Source: Bacteroidales bacterium
GTDB taxonomy: Bacteria > Bacteroidota > Bacteroidia > Bacteroidales > Lentimicrobiaceae
Length of the DNA stretch: 64,000 nt
Reading direction: 5' to 3'
Assembly: GCA_024636955.1 (NCBI GenBank)
Contig: JAGXGB010000048.1
Coordinates: forward strand, 148,872 to 212,871
This document shows, piece after piece, positions 7,616 to 16,032 of the stretch (the stretch's first letter is position 1; each line of letters begins with the position of its first letter). A program made the translations under genes and the position numbers. The notes beneath the pieces are model-generated. The model worked only from the letters and a program-made list of their open reading frames with translations, did not search any database and was not told the DNA's origin.

Positions 7616-9538
7616 ATGATCAAGAAGCTCTGCACCTGTTTGCTCATAATTGCGTTTTTTAGCAATAATCTTTATAGTCAGAATAGTCAGAATAACAGAA
7701 GTAGTAAAGCAGCAAAGTTGCATAACCGGGCGTTGCAGTATTATAATGCGGCAGCTTATGACGAAGCCCTTGTTGAAGTTGAGAAGGCAATTAAAGCTGA
7801 TAAGAATTATATACAATCATGGCTGTTGGCCGGCGACATACAATCCCTTAAAGGTGATAAACAGAAGGCAATCAATAGTTATAAAGCTGCCATTGCACTT
7901 GATTCCACTTTCTTTGTTCCGGCTTATTACATTCTTGCCAATCTCCTTTTTGACCAGCAGGAGTATAGTGAAAGTATAAAATACTACAATCGGTATTCAA
8001 GCTACCCACGTATTAAGGATGCTGAGAAAACCCGTTTGAATAAAAACCTTGAAACAGCTAAGTTCAGGCTTCATGCTATAAACAATCCTGTTCCTTTTAA
8101 ACCGGTAAATATTGGTCAGAATGTAAATACAGCGGGTTACGAGTTTGTGAATTACATAAGTCCTGATCGTAGCCGTTTATATTTTACCCGAAGGATGATG
8201 ACAGGTGAAAGACGAGATGAACAATTTTTCTATTCTCAGAATATTGGTGATACTGCGTGGAGCCGCTCAATAGATATTGGGCCTCCTATTAACACTGAAA
8301 GGGATGAAGGGGCTATGACCTTGTCGCCTGATGGGCAGTATCTGTTTTTTTCAGGATGTAATAATATGGATGGTTATGGCAGTTGTGACCTCTATGCTTC
8401 AAGACTGTTGGGCGACAGATGGGGAGAACCGGTGAATCTCGGACCAGGTGTTAACTCATCATCCTGGGAGTCGCAGCCCAGCTTCTCATCTGATGGTCGA
8501 ACTCTTTACTTTATAAGCAACCGACCCGGTGGGAAAGGCAGCAGTGATATCTGGATAACAAAACTTCAAAATAACGGTGAATGGTCAACTCCATTCAATG
8601 CCGGGGATGTTATTAATACCAACGAAGCAGAAAGAGGTCCTTTTATTCACCCCGATGGTGTTACTATGTATTTCTCTTCAAAAGGCCATGTAGGTATGGG
8701 TCAAGGTGATATTTTTCACTCAACGTTCCAAGGGGAGGAATGGTCAAAACCTGTCAACATTGGTTACCCTGTAAATTCAGAGGATGATGAAGTTACCATG
8801 ATAGTTGATAACGAAGGACGGTATGCCTATTATTCATCAGCTAAGGAAGAAGGATTCGGACTTACTGATATATATCAGTTCGAGCTGCCGGAGGCGGTGA
8901 GGCCCAAACTTGTATCGTATATGAAAGGTATTGTGTACGATAGCATAACCAAAAACCCTTTGCAAGCTGAGATTAGATTACTTGACCATCAAACAGGCAA
9001 CACAATCATTGAATCAACCTCAAATAAAGGCGATGGAGGGTATTTTATTGTTATCCCATCCGGTCAAAATTATGCACTAAATGTTGAACGTCAAGGCTAC
9101 CTGTTCTATTCTGCACATTTTGAATTAAAAGGTGAGAATACACTTATGGATCCTTTTGTTAAGGATATTCCGCTAAAACCCATCAGAGAAGGTGAATCAA
9201 TTGTATTGCGGAATATCTTCTTTGCCACAGATAGTTTTAATTTGTTACCAGAATCAAAAGCCGAGCTTGACCACCTTGTAAGAATCATTCAAGCTAATAA
9301 GGGGATGGTTACTGAAATAAGCGGACATACTGACGATGTTGGTTCGGAGGAATATAATATGGGTCTTTCCCATAAGCGCGCCATGTCAGTATACAGTTAC
9401 CTCGTAAAGGAAGGTATCGAACCTTCAAGATTGAGGTATAAAGGTTATGGCACAACAAAGCCAGTTGTCCCAAATGATTCTCCAGAAAACCGGGCATTAA
9501 ACCGACGAACTGAAATGCTGATCATTAAGCTGAATTAA
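7616..9538 (+). CDS. PorE-like OmpA family protein (TPR, beta-propeller, regulatory-like domain, OmpA)
   Basis: The domain order matches the T9SS accessory protein PorE of Porphyromonas. A signal peptide (start chosen at the ATG giving MIKKLCTCLLIIAFFSNNLYSQ rather than the upstream TTG) is followed by TPR repeats (about 30-150), then a WD40/PD40-like propeller (about 170-430) with repeated SPDGxxLFFS and DIW motifs. A carboxypeptidase regulatory-like domain (about 445-525) precedes the C-terminal OmpA peptidoglycan-binding domain (about 535-640; motifs FATDSFNLLPES and GHTDDVGSEEYN...LSxxRA). It should link an outer-membrane complex to peptidoglycan. OmpA-type proteins with this layout are numerous in Bacteroidota, so PorE identity is an inference. 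Confidence 0.75.
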   Translation: MIKKLCTCLLIIAFFSNNLYSQNSQNNRSSKAAKLHNRALQYYNAAAYDEALVEVEKAIKADKNYIQSWLLAGDIQSLKGDKQKAINSYKAAIALDSTFFVPAYYILANLLFDQQEYSESIKYYNRYSSYPRIKDAEKTRLNKNLETAKFRLHAINNPVPFKPVNIGQNVNTAGYEFVNYISPDRSRLYFTRRMMTGERRDEQFFYSQNIGDTAWSRSIDIGPPINTERDEGAMTLSPDGQYLFFSGCNNMDGYGSCDLYASRLLGDRWGEPVNLGPGVNSSSWESQPSFSSDGRTLYFISNRPGGKGSSDIWITKLQNNGEWSTPFNAGDVINTNEAERGPFIHPDGVTMYFSSKGHVGMGQGDIFHSTFQGEEWSKPVNIGYPVNSEDDEVTMIVDNEGRYAYYSSAKEEGFGLTDIYQFELPEAVRPKLVSYMKGIVYDSITKNPLQAEIRLLDHQTGNTIIESTSNKGDGGYFIVIPSGQNYALNVERQGYLFYSAHFELKGENTLMDPFVKDIPLKPIREGESIVLRNIFFATDSFNLLPESKAELDHLVRIIQANKGMVTEISGHTDDVGSEEYNMGLSHKRAMSVYSYLVKEGIEPSRLRYKGYGTTKPVVPNDSPENRALNRRTEMLIIKLN

Positions 9539-9577
9539 TTCGGTAATAATCTTGGTGCCTGAAAGGGTGTAATTGCC

Positions 9578-9585
9578 TAATTTTG
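9578..9585 (+). promoter_or_regulatory. Candidate -7 element of the 901-aa protein gene
   Basis: TAATTTTG matches TAnnTTTG and lies 18 bp before the ATG at 9603. It overlaps the longer TTG-initiated reading frame, which argues that the ATG is the true start. Confidence 0.5.
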
Positions 9586-9602
9586 CATCGTTGCAACTTT
9601 TT

Positions 9603-12290
9603 ATGGTACGAATACTCCTGACAATCATCTTCTTACTGGCATTTCTTGCGCGTTTATCTGCCCAAACTATATTTGAACAGAGCGACACATCAAGATATGT
9701 GTTTTCTTATGTACCCTATGAGCGAAGTACAAATAATAAGGTAATCAATCAATTGGCACTTGCTCACCTTAAGGTGCCTGAAAAAACATCATTTACATAC
9801 TCATTCAGGCACAGGCTAAGCATCAACTTCAGGAATAGCGACTCACTTTTCATAATGCTTGATGTTAAGTCACTAAACGTAACCGGCGATAAGCTAATAA
9901 AGGATTTTGATATTCAGAAGCTTCTCAGGCCTTCACGTTACGATATTTCCATCAACATTGAAGACCCCCTTTCGGGCAACGTATTTAATGAATCAAGGAA
10001 TGTAATAATGGACAATGGCATTGTGCAGGTTACATCAATCCCTGATTCTGTGTGGAAGGAAGGCATTAAAGTTGAACTCCGTATCAACAGTGTTAGCTTC
10101 ACAGAGGAAGATTACAGGAGAATAGAGCTGGAACTGACCGCTATCAGGGATTATTATGCATCGGCAGCATTAGGTGATACCCTTTTAAAAAACATACAGA
10201 AAGCGAGGAGAAATACTACTGATTTCAGCAATGCCATAAAATTATATGTCACTTCTGTTAAAGGATTGTATCTTCTAAAACAATCAATTGAACAGTCATC
10301 AGAAATTGTACCGGGTCGTGATCCTTTAAATGTAGCCTCACGTAATAAATTGATCCACTACAATTTTGAAGAATACATTAGTCATTTAACAACATCGCGC
10401 CAACCTCACTTTACGGGTAATGTGTATAAAGAATTTGCCGGTGCGTATGTTCAAAGTTTAAAGGAAGCCAATAAACTATCTCAAAAGGTAGATTACTACA
10501 GCAGTCCATTCTTCTATAAGCTATACAGCAATTCAATAACTTCTTCACAATTATTAAGGGCTGAGAAAAAATTCCTTACCGAAGTTAAACGCCGGGGTGT
10601 AGGAAATTTTAATGCAACCCGACTCATGAATGAAATAATGCACAAGTATATATCTGAAAGTGAAGTATTATTAGCTGAGGACAGATATGTGGAGGCTGTT
10701 GACCTATTATCAGGCGCTGAAAAGCTTAAAAACCTGTCTCCTTATGATCAGGTATCAGGTGAAGTGGAAGATGCATTAGCATATGCCAGGAAGGGATTGA
10801 TATACTCGTATACCGAAATCATGCAAAAGGCGCTTGATAAGAACCTCGTTACTTTGGCAGAGAAGTATTTAACCGAAGTTGAGAATTATATTGCCCGCTA
10901 TGGAGTGACTAACACTGAAACTGGTCTTTTCAGGGAAATATATATCAGAATGGCTGATATTCATGCCCAAATTGGAAGGAATGCTTTTAATAAGGATGAC
11001 TTTCATTCATCTCTTGCCGAATACTCTAAAGCACTTGAGCTACTTAGCGGATTGGAAAATGGTATCAAGCTTAAGATAAATGATGGCATCCTTATGAATG
11101 TAAGGTCTATTTACAACCATTCTATCAATGAAGTTGACATACTACTTCATGAGAATAAATATGAGGAGGCTGAAGTGGTTCTTCAGAAAGCAGAGCAGTT
11201 TGCACTTGAGTACCCTGAATTCTATCCTGACAAATATCACGTTTTCACGCTTCAATACAGAATAGCCGCACTGAGGTACAATTCAATTCTCACTGATTTG
11301 CAACTCATAGAACATCAGAATGTTACAGATCAAATGGTATATAGTCTGATCGAGGCAAATGATCTGCGCAAGAAATACGATCTTCCTGATAATGAGCAAC
11401 TCGAGCAACTGAAATATACCATCGGGATCAGGCACCTAAATGATCTGTTCACAAAAGGCAGATTGAAACATTGGGCATCAGAACCTGACAGTGCATTACT
11501 ACTTGCCGGCCAAGCCAATGCTATTGCTACAAGGCTAAACTTAGGCTATGTTGAGGATATTAAAAGACAGTATGCAGGGTTAATGGAGCAAGCTGGTGAA
11601 ACATACTGTAAAGAAGCCAAAAAGGAATTTTATTCAATGCTTGAGGAAGCTAATCGACTATTTATAATGAAGAAGTTTAGTGATGCACTCAATATAACAA
11701 ACCAGGCACGTGAACTTGTTTATTTAAAATCATCCTGTGGTTTAACTACAATGCCCATCAATAAACTACTGTTAAAATACGAGAATCATATTAAGTGGCA
11801 CGAATTGGTAACTCAGGCATTAGTTCTTATTGATAAAAATGAGTTTCAGCAATCAATCCACCTTATTCAAAAAGCTGAATCTATATATACGTATTACAAG
11901 CTCGACACTTCAGGCATTGCAAACATTGGGTACTTTGACCTTGCGATGGAATCAAATAATACTGAATTGCTAAAGCATGCTATTGGGAATCAAATAAGTA
12001 GAAGTAAATTTAGTGAGGCTTTTCAACTTCTTGAACGCCTCCGGATAGTAGGGTACCCCGCTGAAAAATGCTCTCACCTTCAGGAAACATTAGCAAGGAA
12101 TTTGGCATTGCAAGATAAAGCAGGTAATAATGATCTTAATGTGAATGGTAAACTTCAATCATATACAAATGGCAACAAATGGTATACAAGATTTGATGTC
12201 GTATACAGATATTATACCCGATCAGAAGATAACTCCATGATAAACAGGTCAATTAAGAGTATTTCAGATGAGCTGAAAAATTTATTTTAG
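9603..12290 (+). CDS. Large secreted alpha-helical repeat protein, unknown function
   Basis: About 895 aa. The start was moved from an upstream TTG (9573) to the ATG at 9603, which yields a clean signal peptide MVRILLTIIFLLAFLARLSAQ. An N-terminal beta-rich region (to about residue 180) is followed by a long succession of amphipathic helices with TPR-like spacing (for example EYSKALELLSGLENG, KYEEAEVVLQKAEQFA, NEFQQSIHLIQKAESI). It lacks a lipobox and a T9SS sorting domain, so it is probably periplasmic. It directly follows the PorE-like gene (spacing 64 bp) and could take part in the same envelope assembly; PorW/SprE proteins are also large TPR proteins but are lipoproteins. Function is not recognised. 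Confidence 0.6.
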   Translation: MVRILLTIIFLLAFLARLSAQTIFEQSDTSRYVFSYVPYERSTNNKVINQLALAHLKVPEKTSFTYSFRHRLSINFRNSDSLFIMLDVKSLNVTGDKLIKDFDIQKLLRPSRYDISINIEDPLSGNVFNESRNVIMDNGIVQVTSIPDSVWKEGIKVELRINSVSFTEEDYRRIELELTAIRDYYASAALGDTLLKNIQKARRNTTDFSNAIKLYVTSVKGLYLLKQSIEQSSEIVPGRDPLNVASRNKLIHYNFEEYISHLTTSRQPHFTGNVYKEFAGAYVQSLKEANKLSQKVDYYSSPFFYKLYSNSITSSQLLRAEKKFLTEVKRRGVGNFNATRLMNEIMHKYISESEVLLAEDRYVEAVDLLSGAEKLKNLSPYDQVSGEVEDALAYARKGLIYSYTEIMQKALDKNLVTLAEKYLTEVENYIARYGVTNTETGLFREIYIRMADIHAQIGRNAFNKDDFHSSLAEYSKALELLSGLENGIKLKINDGILMNVRSIYNHSINEVDILLHENKYEEAEVVLQKAEQFALEYPEFYPDKYHVFTLQYRIAALRYNSILTDLQLIEHQNVTDQMVYSLIEANDLRKKYDLPDNEQLEQLKYTIGIRHLNDLFTKGRLKHWASEPDSALLLAGQANAIATRLNLGYVEDIKRQYAGLMEQAGETYCKEAKKEFYSMLEEANRLFIMKKFSDALNITNQARELVYLKSSCGLTTMPINKLLLKYENHIKWHELVTQALVLIDKNEFQQSIHLIQKAESIYTYYKLDTSGIANIGYFDLAMESNNTELLKHAIGNQISRSKFSEAFQLLERLRIVGYPAEKCSHLQETLARNLALQDKAGNNDLNVNGKLQSYTNGNKWYTRFDVVYRYYTRSEDNSMINRSIKSISDELKNLF

Positions 12291-12333
12291 CTAAACGTCT
12301 CAACTATTTCCATCAATATACACCCCGAGTTGT

Positions 12334-12341
12334 TATATTTG
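12334..12341 (+). promoter_or_regulatory. Candidate -7 element of pepE
   Basis: TATATTTG matches TAnnTTTG, 42 bp before the pepE start; no convincing -33 element is present. Confidence 0.45.
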
Positions 12342-12382
12342 CGTAAGAAAAAACCCATTGTTTAACTTACGAAAATATAATT

Positions 12383-13108
12383 ATGGATCTGTTATTAATC
12401 AGCAATTCAACAAATCCCGGTGAAGATTACCTGGGATGGCCTCAACAGGAAATTAAGGATTATCTTGATAAGAGAAATATAAAGCGTGTGCTTTTCATTC
12501 CCTTTGCCGGTGTTACTTTTAGTTACGACACTTATGAGGAAAAGGTAAACAAAGTATTCAGCAGTTTGGGTTTTGAAATATATTCAGTACACAATCAGCC
12601 CGATCCTTTGAAAGCAGTTGAAGAAGCTGAAGCAATTGCAGTAGGAGGGGGGAATACTTTCCACCTCGTAAGGGAAATGCAGAAGCTTGGACTTATGGAT
12701 GCAATCCGTGAAAAGGTAAAAAGCGGAACACCATACATGGGATGGAGCGCCGGATCAAATGTTGCTTGTCCCACTTTACGCACAACCAATGATATGCCCA
12801 TTGTTGAGCCTGAAAGTTTCAATTGCATGGGTCTGATTCCTTTTCAGATAAATCCTCATTACCTTGATGCCCATCCAACAAATCATGGTGGCGAAACAAG
12901 AGAACAAAGAATAGAAGAGTTTTTGGTTGCCAATCCAAATATGTACGTTGCCGGACTAAGAGAAGCAACCTTGTTACTATTAGAAAATGGAAAACTATCG
13001 TTAAGAGGCAGGCATCCTATGAGAGTTTTTAAGAATGGAAAGCAGCCACTTGAACTGGAACCAGGATCAGATCTGCAGTTTCTGTTACAATTAGAATCAA
13101 TTGCTTAA
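12383..13108 (+). CDS. pepE: Dipeptidase E (aspartyl dipeptidase, family S51)
   Basis: A cytoplasmic serine peptidase that hydrolyses Asp-X dipeptides. The 241-aa length is close to the family norm (about 230). The nucleophile is Ser122 in GWSAGSN, preceded by the VGGGNTFHL oxyanion-region motif (about 87-95); His159 in INPHYLDAH is part of the catalytic site. The N-terminus LLLISNSTNPGEDYLGW is characteristic. It is a single gene, and its stop codon lies in the first unit of a 22-bp tandem repeat. Confidence 0.9.
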   Translation: MDLLLISNSTNPGEDYLGWPQQEIKDYLDKRNIKRVLFIPFAGVTFSYDTYEEKVNKVFSSLGFEIYSVHNQPDPLKAVEEAEAIAVGGGNTFHLVREMQKLGLMDAIREKVKSGTPYMGWSAGSNVACPTLRTTNDMPIVEPESFNCMGLIPFQINPHYLDAHPTNHGGETREQRIEEFLVANPNMYVAGLREATLLLLENGKLSLRGRHPMRVFKNGKQPLELEPGSDLQFLLQLESIA

Positions 13109-13190
13109 ATGACCGAATGCAAATGTTTAAGTGACTGAAAGACATAGTTTAAGTGACTGAATGTGATAGTTTAAGTGACTGAATGTCATA
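13103..13190 (+). repeat. Four 22-bp tandem repeats that include the pepE stop codon
   Basis: Units at 13103, 13125, 13147 and 13169, each 22 bp, of the form GTTTAAGTGACTGAATGTSATA. The first unit overlaps the pepE stop (TAA 13106-13108) and is the most diverged; the last three are nearly identical. Every copy keeps the TAA in register. Confidence 0.9.
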
Positions 13191-13286
13191 GTTGTTAGGT
13201 TTTAACTAATTAGTATAATGATGTTTAAGAAATCAACCACATATATCTGTAAAACTCATTTAAATTAACATAAAAACTTATCAATT

Positions 13287-13865
13287 ATGACATTCGATTT
13301 ACCTCCTTTGCCATTCGCACCCGATGCGCTTGAGCCGGTTATCAGCGCCAACACTTTAAGCTTTCATCATGGTAAGCATCATCAGGCTTACGTGAATAAT
13401 CTCAACAACCTGATAAAGGGTACTAAGTTTGAGAATAACTATGATCTTGAGCAGATCATTATGGAGTCAGATGGTGGATTATTTAACAATGCTGCCCAGG
13501 TATGGAACCATACATTTTATTGGGAATCATTGGGAAAAGAATCCCGAGGACCTCAAGGCAAGTTACTTCAAGCCATAGAGAAAGACTTTGAATCATTTGA
13601 CAAGTTCAAAGAGCAATTCTCTGATGCCGCAGCTAAACTGTTTGGATCAGGCTGGGCATGGCTGGTTAGTGATACTTCAGGGAATTTAAAGATCGTTCAA
13701 ACATCAAACGCTGCCAATCCACTTACCGATGGATTTAAGCCTTTACTTACATGTGATGTTTGGGAGCATGCATACTATCTCGATTATCAAAACAGGAGAC
13801 CTGATTATGTCAAAAGTTTCTGGGATATTGTTAATTGGGAAAATGTAGCTGCCCGGTTTCAATAA
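13287..13865 (+). CDS. sodB: Superoxide dismutase, Fe type (Fe/Mn family)
   Basis: Dismutates superoxide in the cytoplasm. The 192-aa length is normal. The metal ligands are His27, His75 (in QVWNHTFYW), Asp157 and His161 (in [12 protein letters not shown]). The [11 protein letters not shown] segment with Gln in the active-site region favours iron or cambialistic use. The canonical N-terminus [15 protein letters not shown] supports the start. It implies exposure to oxygen in an organism that otherwise carries oxygen-sensitive hydrogenases. Confidence 0.95.
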   Translation: MTFDLPPLPFAPDALEPVISANTLSFHHGKHHQAYVNNLNNLIKGTKFENNYDLEQIIMESDGGLFNNAAQVWNHTFYWESLGKESRGPQGKLLQAIEKDFESFDKFKEQFSDAAAKLFGSGWAWLVSDTSGNLKIVQTSNAANPLTDGFKPLLTCDVWEHAYYLDYQNRRPDYVKSFWDIVNWENVAARFQ

Positions 13866-14110
13866 TCACTAATAAGTTTCTGCTCATAAAATTTCGCAAA
13901 GTCTGATACTTCAAGGTATACGAAAACTGAATAGAATTTACTACTTGTAGTTACAAGGCTGAACAGTTTTTACTCCTCAAATGTAAACAGAGCCTGCCAG
14001 TTTATACCCCTAAAGTATACAGAGCTTATTTATTATCATAGCTGAATTGTGGGTTTTGAATTTTTTTTTTAAACTTGCGTTAAAACGGTGATTATGTGGA
14101 TGGCAATATG

Positions 14111-14118
14111 TATATTTG
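14111..14118 (+). promoter_or_regulatory. Candidate -7 element of the first Omp28-like gene
   Basis: TATATTTG matches TAnnTTTG 41 bp before the ATG at 14159. The 290-bp spacer after sodB otherwise contains only degenerate repeats (GTATAC/AACAGAGC-like elements between 13910 and 14030). Confidence 0.5.
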
Positions 14119-14158
14119 GCACATAATGTATCCACATATCTTACCCTAAAAAACGCTT

Positions 14159-15940
14159 ATGAAAAAAAGAATTCTACTCTCATTCTTCGTATTGGCAGGT
14201 TTTTACCTCCAGGCTCAGCAGGTTTTAAATGAACAATTCAGTGGTTCATTTCCACCCACCGGTTGGTCAATTGATGCACATTCTGCAAACTGGAGTGCTG
14301 AGCAATCTGCTACTGCCGGTGGAACTGCTCCTGAAGCTGTTATGTCGTGGTCGCCTGAATTCAACGGCGCTACCCGATTGATATCACCGGCTCTTGATCT
14401 ATCAGGTGAAACTACCTTGCTACTTCAATTCAAGCACTTTATTGATCATTATGGAGGATCATACCAAATTGGTGTTGCAACTCGGTCAAATGGTGGTGCA
14501 TGGACCAACGCATGGACTCAAACTGTTACAACAAGCATTAGTGCAAAAACTGTAATGGTTCCTATAATTGATGCTAATGTTAATAGCTCATCATTCCAGT
14601 TTTGCATCTTCTTCTCTGGAAATAGCTATAACATTAATTCATGGTCAATTGATGATATTGTTCTAAGCATTCCGTCAGAACTTGATGGTGCTGTAATCGC
14701 ATTGGATGTTCCTACTTATTTTATCGGATCAACTGATGTAAAAGGAACTATAGCCAACTTTGGTACAACTCCTATTGTATCTTTCAACTTGAACTGGCAA
14801 CTTAACGATGGTGAAATCCACAATGATATTATCGTAGGCCAAAACCTTACACTAGGTCAAACCTATAATTTTACTGCTGAAGATCAAGTTACCCCTGAAC
14901 CAGGTGTTCATACACTAAAAGTATGGGTGTCAACTGTTAACGGAATCACCACTCCTGATGATGTCCCCGCAAACGACAGTATGTCAAAAGAGCTGAGGAT
15001 ACCCACTCAAACAGTACCTCGTGTACCTATGTTTGAGGAATTTACCAGCTCAACCTGCTCTCCATGTGCTACTTTTAATAATTCAACCTTTAATCCATTT
15101 TTAGCTCAAAATGGTGAAGACATCGTACTAGTTAAATACCAAATGAACTGGCCAGCTCCGGGTGACGACTATTACACTGCTGAAGGTGGTGTAAGACGTG
15201 ATTATTATGGCGTTAATGCTGTACCAATGCTATACGTTGATGGTAAGAATGCTGCCACTACAACCGCTGGAGTAAATGCTGCCTTTAATAATTCACTCAT
15301 CAAACCGGCATTTGTTGAAATCTCCGGTTATTATTCTATAGATGGTGATATTCTTGATATCAGAGGTCAATTCGTAAGCTATACTGATCTTGCTAATGCT
15401 ACTTTACACATAGTTGTTTTCGAAGGACTGACAACGCAGAATGTGGGTAACAATGGAGAGACTCAGTTTCATCACGTTATGATGAGAGTTTTACCCAATG
15501 GCAATGGAACTAATCTTGAAGCTGTTCAAGCAGAAGTGCCATTTACCTTTGAGCAAAACGTTAACATGTCATCTACTTTCGTTGAAGAAATGAGCGACCT
15601 ACAGGTTGCAATGTTCCTTCAGGATAATGTTACCAAAGAAATATTCCAGTCAGCTTATGCTGATTTAAGCGGGGTAAACGTGGTTAATAAATATTTGACC
15701 AAATTATCAGTATATCCCAATCCTGCAAGTGACATGATCAACATTACTATTCCTGAATCTTTAGGGAATAATGTAAAAATTGAAGTGGTAAATTCTACCG
15801 GTATTGTTGTTATGACAAAAGAAATGAGTACCCAAAACGGATTACTCAAAATAGCCAATGTGTTCCCAAAAGGCCTTTACACTGTAAAAGTTATTGGACA
15901 ATTGCATAACGCAACCGGAAAATTTATTAGCATACGATAG
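14159..15940 (+). CDS. T9SS-secreted Omp28/thioredoxin-like protein, copy 1
   Basis: 593 aa. A signal peptide (to about residue 20, QAQ) precedes a MAM/choice-of-anchor jelly roll (about 20-170) and an Ig-like domain (about 175-285, DGAVIALDVPTYFIGS). An Omp28-type thioredoxin-fold domain follows (about 290-490) with the redox motif Cys300-Ser-Pro-Cys303 in FEEFTSSTCSPCATFN, then a C-terminal T9SS sorting domain (LSVYPNPASD...KFISIR). It should be a surface or secreted disulfide-active protein. The next gene encodes a paralogue with the same architecture. A hairpin terminator follows. Confidence 0.85.
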   Translation: MKKRILLSFFVLAGFYLQAQQVLNEQFSGSFPPTGWSIDAHSANWSAEQSATAGGTAPEAVMSWSPEFNGATRLISPALDLSGETTLLLQFKHFIDHYGGSYQIGVATRSNGGAWTNAWTQTVTTSISAKTVMVPIIDANVNSSSFQFCIFFSGNSYNINSWSIDDIVLSIPSELDGAVIALDVPTYFIGSTDVKGTIANFGTTPIVSFNLNWQLNDGEIHNDIIVGQNLTLGQTYNFTAEDQVTPEPGVHTLKVWVSTVNGITTPDDVPANDSMSKELRIPTQTVPRVPMFEEFTSSTCSPCATFNNSTFNPFLAQNGEDIVLVKYQMNWPAPGDDYYTAEGGVRRDYYGVNAVPMLYVDGKNAATTTAGVNAAFNNSLIKPAFVEISGYYSIDGDILDIRGQFVSYTDLANATLHIVVFEGLTTQNVGNNGETQFHHVMMRVLPNGNGTNLEAVQAEVPFTFEQNVNMSSTFVEEMSDLQVAMFLQDNVTKEIFQSAYADLSGVNVVNKYLTKLSVYPNPASDMINITIPESLGNNVKIEVVNSTGIVVMTKEMSTQNGLLKIANVFPKGLYTVKVIGQLHNATGKFISIR

Positions 15941-15941
15941 T

Positions 15942-15993
15942 AAATAAGTGGGTATATAATCATAAATATACATACATTTATACCCACTTATTT
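15942..15993 (+). terminator. Hairpin between the two Omp28-like genes
   Basis: A perfect 15-bp stem (15942-15956 with 15979-15993) with a 22-nt loop starts right after the stop codon at 15940. There is no strong T run, so it may act in mRNA 3'-end stability or attenuation between the tandem paralogues rather than as a complete terminator. Confidence 0.65.
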
Positions 15994-16032
15994 AACACCC
16001 TTAACATAGTTATAATTAACAATCAGCAAAAG

